A stretch of 64,000 nt of DNA from Flavobacteriaceae bacterium UBA1903 (GTDB taxonomy: Bacteria > Bacteroidota > Bacteroidia > Flavobacteriales > Flavobacteriaceae): assembly GCA_002337605.1 (NCBI GenBank), contig DDGL01000008.1, positions 133,105 to 197,104 of the forward strand. The letters are read 5' to 3'. The notes beneath the pieces were generated by a model. It ran no database searches. It was given only the letters and a program-made list of their open reading frames with translations, and was not told where the DNA came from. The translations under genes were made by a program, and so were the position numbers. Shown in pieces: positions 59,252-64,000 of this stretch. Numbering within the stretch: position 1 is the first letter of the stretch; every line of letters begins with the position of its first letter.

Positions 59252-59583
59252 GTTTGAGCAAAGCAACGAAATACTTTTTAAAGCGAGAAGTAAAAGTACA
59301 GGAACGCAAGATATGAGGTTTGAGTGTTATTAAAAAAACACCATACAATGGTTAATCCATTCTTAAAACGTACTACTGAAACCGAACGAATTAATTTATA
59401 TGCTCTAAAATCCAACCCGAAATCTCTATTCATGCTATTGGAGAAAATGTGTGTTCAGTTTTGTGATACTCATGCATCTTTCCTGTTTCACATTCTTGGA
59501 AGAAGTGGTTTAGGTTTTCTAAATCTATAATTATATAATCTTGATTACCTCATCCAATCAAAGCTTGATGTATTCCGAGCATT
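59252..59583. other. 332-bp spacer without a recognised gene
   Basis: A plus-strand open frame of 68 codons exists (59324-59530), but its protein has no family-like features, so I do not call it. No structured cassette element is seen here. It should hold the promoter of the second sensor kinase and the 3' end of the AraC/TPR gene. Confidence 0.5.
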
Positions 59584-61398
59584 CTATTGTTGCGATTTTA
59601 AATAAGCATTGGGTGTTATTCCTTCTATTTTTTTAAAAAATGTATTAAACACTGTTTTAGAATTAAACCCGCTATCATAAGCTACAGCCATAATGGTTAA
59701 TCCTTTGTTCTCTTCCTGAAGAACCCGCTCTTTAAATTCGTTCACTCTAAAGGTATTCACATATTCAGAGAAGTTTTTTTGAAATCCCAGGTTTAATAAT
59801 TGCGAGACATAATTGGCAGGAAGTTCCAAATAAGAAGCTAAATCTTTTAAAGATAGATCTGGGTTTAAATACAGTTTATAGTCTATCATGATTTGTTCTA
59901 GTTCCGTTCTATACTTTTTGATTTCCGTGGAATCCAGTAAAGCCTGTTTATACTTCTTTTTTTGTTTGTAGTTTACATTATCGGGAATAGCTTTTAGCAT
60001 GATGTCTTTAAACCTTTTTTGATTTTTTACAGGTTTAAGAATTGGGGACGGATTTAATAATAAAATTAAAGGCAAACGGTTTTGGTATGCTTGTGCTACT
60101 AAATCAATTACCTTTTCAGTATTACCTAACAACGCATTAACCAATATTAAAAATGTAAATGCCTTATCTACCAGTGCTGTTGTTAAATAGGTTTCTAACT
60201 GGTTTATTCCCTCAGTGCATTTTTCTGTATCGTTAAGCTTTGCATAACACATGGTTTCACCTCCTAATTTGGTGAGGTCTTTCACAGAAACACCTTTGAG
60301 TGAACCGAAATATGTCAACGCTTCATTTGGTTTGCCTGACATCAATAAACTTATTCCTACGTAGATAGGTGGAAAAGGTAATTTAGGATCTAAATCCAAT
60401 GCCTTTTCTAGATACGGTATTGCAGTGGTGTAATCTTCCTGCAAGTAATATAAAAACCCTCTATAATGATGATTGATGGCAGCATAAGGGTCTAGCTGTA
60501 ACGCTTTGTCAAGATAATTATGTGCTGCATCTAATTTTCCTTCTACTGTCAAAAAATTAGAAATAGTTAAGTAAATATCGTCTGCTTGTTGAATTTCTAA
60601 GGCTTTGTTGGCGTGTTCATACGCTTTCTTAAGGTTCCAGTTTTGCCAGCATTCTATCCAAGCCAAATTCAATTGTGATCTTGATGAGTTTGGGTCTAGC
60701 TCTAATGCCTTTAACAAATAAGGCTGGGCTTTTTCATAGGCTTCAAATGCAGGTAAAAGCCCCATGGTTCCCATGTTAACATAGGCTAAATTAATATCTA
60801 GATAAGGATTGGAAAAATTGGGTGATTTATGAATTACTTCTTTTAAGATATGGATACCCTTTATAGCATTTTTATAATCCAACTTCATGATATAATACCT
60901 CCCTTTCAGGTACTCTCTATAAATAGCTACAGGTACATCAATAGGCGCTACTAGCTTATCTTCTATCTCTATATGACCTATATGCTCACGTAATTTTTCA
61001 GCAATAAACAGACTAATTTCATCTTGAATTTCAAAAATGTTGTCCGGGTTTCTATCGAAGGTTTCTGACCAGAAATGATAATCGTCTGCAGTATCAATCA
61101 TTTGCACCGTGATGCGCATTTTGTTTTTTGAAGCTCTTACACTGCCTTCAATAAAGGTAGCTACCTTTAACTTATCTCGTATAACTTTAGCTGTTACTTT
61201 TTTGTTTTTGAAATAAAACGAGGACGTTCGAGAAGTAACTGAAAGTTGATTGATTTTTGCTAATGCATTAATGATTTCTTCTGTCAATCCATCGCAGAAA
61301 TATTCGTTTTCAATATTATTACTCATATTGACGAATGGAAGTACCGCTATGGATTTTTGACTGATCAAACGTTCACGCTGTGACACAAATGTAGACAA
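59584..61398 (-). CDS. TolB-like/TPR protein with AraC-type DNA-binding domain
   Basis: 604 residues. N-terminal FlgO/TolB-like domain, as found in adenylate cyclases and CadC-like regulators (KSIAVLPFVNMSNNIENEYF then CDGLTEEIINALAKI, IEGSVRASKNKMRITVQMID). About eight TPR motifs (about 175-400; LEIQQADDIYLTISNFLTVE, YRGFLYYLQEDYTTAIPYLE) lead to a C-terminal AraC helix-turn-helix (about 505-600: LSLKDLASYLELPANYVSQL, VAYDSGFNSKTVFNTFFKK, EGITPNAYLKSQ). No ATG exists in frame before the first domain; the start is TTG (61398) or GTG (61386), so the 5' end may have been altered. Likely a cytoplasmic transcription regulator. Confidence 0.85.
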   Translation of the reverse strand: MSTFVSQRERLISQKSIAVLPFVNMSNNIENEYFCDGLTEEIINALAKINQLSVTSRTSSFYFKNKKVTAKVIRDKLKVATFIEGSVRASKNKMRITVQMIDTADDYHFWSETFDRNPDNIFEIQDEISLFIAEKLREHIGHIEIEDKLVAPIDVPVAIYREYLKGRYYIMKLDYKNAIKGIHILKEVIHKSPNFSNPYLDINLAYVNMGTMGLLPAFEAYEKAQPYLLKALELDPNSSRSQLNLAWIECWQNWNLKKAYEHANKALEIQQADDIYLTISNFLTVEGKLDAAHNYLDKALQLDPYAAINHHYRGFLYYLQEDYTTAIPYLEKALDLDPKLPFPPIYVGISLLMSGKPNEALTYFGSLKGVSVKDLTKLGGETMCYAKLNDTEKCTEGINQLETYLTTALVDKAFTFLILVNALLGNTEKVIDLVAQAYQNRLPLILLLNPSPILKPVKNQKRFKDIMLKAIPDNVNYKQKKKYKQALLDSTEIKKYRTELEQIMIDYKLYLNPDLSLKDLASYLELPANYVSQLLNLGFQKNFSEYVNTFRVNEFKERVLQEENKGLTIMAVAYDSGFNSKTVFNTFFKKIEGITPNAYLKSQQ

Positions 61399-61440
61399 TA
61401 AAAGATGAAAGTCATTCTAGTACCCATTATGAATTCCCCA

Positions 61441-61501
61441 AGTGAACTGTAGTGTCCATTGCACTATGCTAGTGCTTTTCATAGGATATGTTGTTAGGCG
61501 C
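61441..61501. repeat. attC-like element E5 (partial) left of the CPBP unit
   Basis: The right boundary GTTAGGCGC (61493-61501) is the exact inverse of GCGCCTAAC at 62428-62436. The stretch before it (ATAGGATATGTT) is a shortened version of the element ends at 62437 and 63984 (GTTTTGTATATG type). Its left end is not clear. Confidence 0.5.
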
Positions 61502-61513
61502 TGTGTTTTATAT

Positions 61514-62368
61514 TTACAATTTTTCTTTAATCGCTTTTCTCCAAAAGTATATTCCAAAAACGCAAGTCACAATTGCAAACATAATTCCGTTTTCACCAAG
61601 CCAATGTTCCGTTCCTTCATTTTTAATGGTTAACTCAGGTAATATTTTTTGAATATATACATTGCTTACTGCGTGAAAAATTACTGCTGGCCATAGGCTT
61701 TTAGATTTAAACGTGTAATACGATATAATGAATGACATAGAAACAATTACGATAGTGAATGTTGTAAATTCTAAAAGAACATTGTTACTATAGTACACTA
61801 GCAATGGCCAATGCCAAAATGACCATATCAATCCACTAAAAATTGATACACCAGTGAAAGAAAGAACTTTTTTTAATTCATAAATGAAAAATCCTCGCCA
61901 TCCAATTTCTTCCCCTAAAGTTGTTGCAGCTGCTCTTATGACTTCAATAGTTCCTAATAAAATGATAGCTATGATTGCAATCGATGTTGGATTTAAAGTT
62001 CCAATTCCAATCAAACCAAGTTCTTTTCCCCATTCTGTAATGGCTTCGCTATTGGATAAATTTCCAAAACCGAAAATCCAAATAAGCACATAAGTGATTA
62101 AACCGTATAAGGCAGGAACAACATAAGACCATCGGATATATTTCCAATTTCCCCAATTCCAATGTAGCGATGAAATTTTACGTCCTTTAATTTTTAATGT
62201 AATAAATGCAGCTATTGCAGGACACCACATGATAGCTCCAACATATATTCGCGAAGGATATAAATTTACTATGGCGTAATGGAAAGGCGAAGTAAGAACA
62301 AGAACTAATACAAGAAACAAAACTATTGTTTTCCACGCTTCTTTTCGTTCCGATATATTTTCTAACAT
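61514..62368 (-). CDS. CPBP-family intramembrane metalloprotease (second, cassette-borne)
   Basis: 284 residues from the ATG at 62368; the extra 14 codons upstream open at GTG. About eight helices. CPBP motif 1: TLGEEIGWRGFFIYELKKVL with the Glu-Glu and Arg; motif 2: FSGLIWSFWHWPLLVYYSNN with the His; motif 3: FHAVSNVYIQKILP. It is distinct from the CPBP protein at 55923 in sequence. The gene is bracketed by a perfect 9-bp inverted repeat (GTTAGGCGC/GCGCCTAAC). Confidence 0.9.
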   Translation of the reverse strand: MLENISERKEAWKTIVLFLVLVLVLTSPFHYAIVNLYPSRIYVGAIMWCPAIAAFITLKIKGRKISSLHWNWGNWKYIRWSYVVPALYGLITYVLIWIFGFGNLSNSEAITEWGKELGLIGIGTLNPTSIAIIAIILLGTIEVIRAAATTLGEEIGWRGFFIYELKKVLSFTGVSIFSGLIWSFWHWPLLVYYSNNVLLEFTTFTIVIVSMSFIISYYTFKSKSLWPAVIFHAVSNVYIQKILPELTIKNEGTEHWLGENGIMFAIVTCVFGIYFWRKAIKEKL

Positions 62369-62427
62369 AATGGTTTTAATGATTGTTTTGTTTATGGAAG
62401 ACGAAGACACAGTGGTTTTGTTACATT

Positions 62428-62700
62428 GCGCCTAACGGTTTTGTATATGATTTGTGGCGGTTTAACTTGCTAGGGTGGCTCAATGAGCCTTTCTCTTCAA
62501 AAACACCCTAAACTGCTTTTTCTAGAGCGAATTGGACGTCGTGCGCTTGTTTTAGCCGAGAATTTTAGTACGCCGAGTTTAAAAGCGCCAAGTCAGCAGG
62601 CAAGCTTCGCCATTATTATCCGAGTGACAAGTTACTCTTTTTGTAGGAAAAAAAATTCCCTTACCCATTTGGGACATGTATTATATACGTTGCTAGTTAC
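62428..62700. repeat. attC-like structured element E3 (long form)
   Basis: About 270 bases between the CPBP and cyclase genes. It starts GCGCCTAACGGTTTTGTATA and ends GTATTATATACGTTGCTAGT; the GTATAT and ATATAC parts can pair. It contains a GGCTC-AAT-GAGCC hairpin (near 62476-62488) and no recognised coding sequence. Its left boundary GCGCCTAAC belongs to the CPBP unit. The left end matches the element beginning at the right window edge (63975). Confidence 0.62.
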
Positions 62701-62704
62701 AGTA

Positions 62705-63931
62705 TTAATTCACAAAATACATTTCCAATTTTCCTTTTCCCTTTGCATGAATCTTTCCACGAGAAAGGCATGCAAATTCATTTTTAATCAGTTTATAGGT
62801 GGATGAAGATATATTGATTTTACCTACTTCACCAGCGGATTCTATCCTGCTGGCGGTATTTATCGTGTCTCCAAAAAGGTCGTATGCAAACTTCTTTTTG
62901 CCTACAACACCTGCTACTACAGTTCCTGAATGTATCCCAACCCTCATTCTCCATTTTATTTCATGCCTTTTATTTCTCTCCTCAAGGTAGGATTGCATCA
63001 TTTGTGCTGCTCTAATGCAGTTAGCAGCATGATTTGTCATTTCTTTTTCAAGGCCACATGCTGCCATATATGCATCACCAATTGTTTCAATCTTTTCAAC
63101 TTCCGCTTCTTCCATTATTTCATCGAATCGACCAAAAATGTCATTGAGTTCATTGACCAAAGTAATTGCTGATATGGATGCTACAAGTTCTGTAAATCCT
63201 TCAAAGTCAGTAAATAGGATAGTGACATCCTTATGCCTTTTAGGAATTGTCTTACCGCTTTCTTTTAAGTCCCTGATTATGTTTGCTGGTAGAATATTGT
63301 GTAGAAGATCATCTGATTTTTTCTGTTCAGCCATTAAAGATTCCTCTGATTTATCAATTAGAATAGACATACTTGCTATGAGTATGAGGCAAATGAATCC
63401 AGTAATGCTGATATTAACTATTTGTGATATGTATGGATCTAATCCTCCAAAATGAGATGTTATATTTGATTGAAATATTACAGTAACAATCAAAGTCAGG
63501 CAAGCTAGAATACTAAAGACATGGGCTATATTCCTTGCCTTTCGGGGGAAAGTCATGTATGGTAGGATAATAATTAGGAAACAAACAACTGCAACCCCTG
63601 AGGAATATCCCAACAAATAAAGAAACAAGAGAACAGACATATAAGATGCTAGAATAAGCCATACGGAAGACAAGACTCGCCACCCTTTCCTGTTGAATAG
63701 TAACGCCATTACAAACATTAATCCCAAGAAAGTATTGCTCCCGTAAATCACTAGGGCGTCTGTGAATAATAATGCAATCAGCATCCAAGTTACATTATAA
63801 ATTACTCCTAAAACGGATGCAATATTCGTTACACGCAAATATCTTATTTCAGTTATTGAAGAGTTATAATCAGCGCCAATGTCAACCATTCTTTGAAAGA
63901 ATCTAGACTTATTTTTATCATAAGTTGACAT
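62705..63931 (-). CDS. Class III adenylate/guanylate cyclase with membrane sensor domain
   Basis: 408 residues. About six transmembrane helices (about 30-195) precede a short linker (MAEQKKSDDLLHNILPANII) and a class III catalytic domain. This has TILFTDFEGFTELVASISA (metal-binding Asp), IETIGDAYMAACGLEKE (second Asp), MRVGIHSGTVVAGVVG and AYDLFGDTINTASRIES (Asn/Arg transition-state residues). It ends at the strand KGKLEMYFVN. The substrate-specifying residues do not let me choose ATP over GTP with certainty. It is flanked by elements E3 and E6, as the other units here. Confidence 0.92.
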   Translation of the reverse strand: MSTYDKNKSRFFQRMVDIGADYNSSITEIRYLRVTNIASVLGVIYNVTWMLIALLFTDALVIYGSNTFLGLMFVMALLFNRKGWRVLSSVWLILASYMSVLLFLYLLGYSSGVAVVCFLIIILPYMTFPRKARNIAHVFSILACLTLIVTVIFQSNITSHFGGLDPYISQIVNISITGFICLILIASMSILIDKSEESLMAEQKKSDDLLHNILPANIIRDLKESGKTIPKRHKDVTILFTDFEGFTELVASISAITLVNELNDIFGRFDEIMEEAEVEKIETIGDAYMAACGLEKEMTNHAANCIRAAQMMQSYLEERNKRHEIKWRMRVGIHSGTVVAGVVGKKKFAYDLFGDTINTASRIESAGEVGKINISSSTYKLIKNEFACLSRGKIHAKGKGKLEMYFVN

Positions 63932-63974
63932 AAGTGCTTCTCAATTTCTATGGATTACTAACTTCTTTTCTATT

Positions 63975-64000
63975 GTAGCTAACGGTTTTGCATATGATAC
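63975..64000. repeat. Start of attC-like element E6, cut by the window edge
   Basis: GTAGCTAACGGTTTTGCATA, then TGATAC: nearly the same as the start of E3 (GCCTAACGGTTTTGTATATG). It closes the cyclase unit on the right; the remainder lies outside the window. Confidence 0.6.

Noticed and set aside
59324..59530. 68-codon plus-strand open frame between the sensor kinase and the AraC/TPR gene
   Set aside because: Starts with poly-Lys/His codons, has no family-like pattern, no leader resembling those of neighbouring genes, and mixed composition; likely chance.
62483..62806. 107-codon plus-strand open frame over element E3 and the cyclase 3' end
   Set aside because: It overlaps a structured element and the antisense of the conserved cyclase domain; the protein is low in recognisable features.
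1..64000. tRNA, rRNA, CRISPR array, transposase or integrase genes
   Set aside because: I looked in all spacers for cloverleaf ends, repeat-spacer arrays and recombinase motifs and saw none.

Overview
The window comes from a Bacteroidota genome, almost certainly a flavobacterium (class Flavobacteriia). Signs of this are: type IX secretion (T9SS) C-terminal sorting domains on two exoproteins; promoters of the TTG-19 bp-TAnnTTTG type; A-rich translation leaders in place of Shine-Dalgarno sites; DUF5686- and DUF5916-type outer-membrane proteins; a pyruvate carboxylase; and the rplM-rpsI-rpsB-tsf ... pyrH-frr cluster. The esterase at 948-2048 suggests a relative of Aequorivita or Kaistella, but genus cannot be fixed from this window.

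Layout. 1-13 kb: the 3' end of polA, a secreted PETase-like alpha/beta hydrolase, a secreted repeat protein, a long TspO-like membrane protein, a class-V aminotransferase, a DoxX/flavoprotein disulfide reductase pair, mfd, an XRE regulator with a membrane tail, a YraN-family protein and an LD-carboxypeptidase. 13-21 kb: a large DUF5916 outer-membrane protein, a divergent kinase-fold candidate and pyruvate carboxylase. 20.5-28.5 kb: the translation cluster rplM, rpsI, rpsB, tsf, pyrH, frr, split by two antisense genes for exported proteases (a trypsin-like lipoprotein and an M23 peptidase with a T9SS tail). 28.5-42 kb: a DUF5686 barrel, an RND/MMPL exporter, asnS, an orphan protein with an internal duplication, rpoN with a PAP2-like gene, a beta-barrel protein and an ExbB-(membrane protein)-ExbD-ExbD operon.

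42-64 kb is an accessory region, mostly on the minus strand. It has single-gene units (hydrolases, a quinone-oxidoreductase-like enzyme, DUF4386, CPBP proteases, an adenylate cyclase) and two LytTR two-component systems. One of these is divergent from an ABC exporter whose permease is fused to an M1 aminopeptidase. The striking feature is how some genes here are packaged. Several are bracketed by short inverted repeats that match only within that gene's own unit (GTTAGCCTT/AAGGCTAAC, TGTTACCAA/TTGGTAACA, GTTAGGCGC/GCGCCTAAC). Between neighbouring units lie roughly 110-270 bp structured elements with long terminal stems rich in G-U pairs and an inner hairpin. This is the geometry of integron gene cassettes with attC sites, but there is no integrase in the window.

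Other non-coding signals: a MITE-like dispersed repeat (three copies), a second short dispersed repeat that intrudes into gene starts, paired 21-bp-spaced operators between the LytTR sensor gene and the ABC operon, and an identical 16-base leader in front of two minus-strand starts (a near-match at a third). No rRNA, tRNA, CRISPR array, transposase or integrase was recognised.
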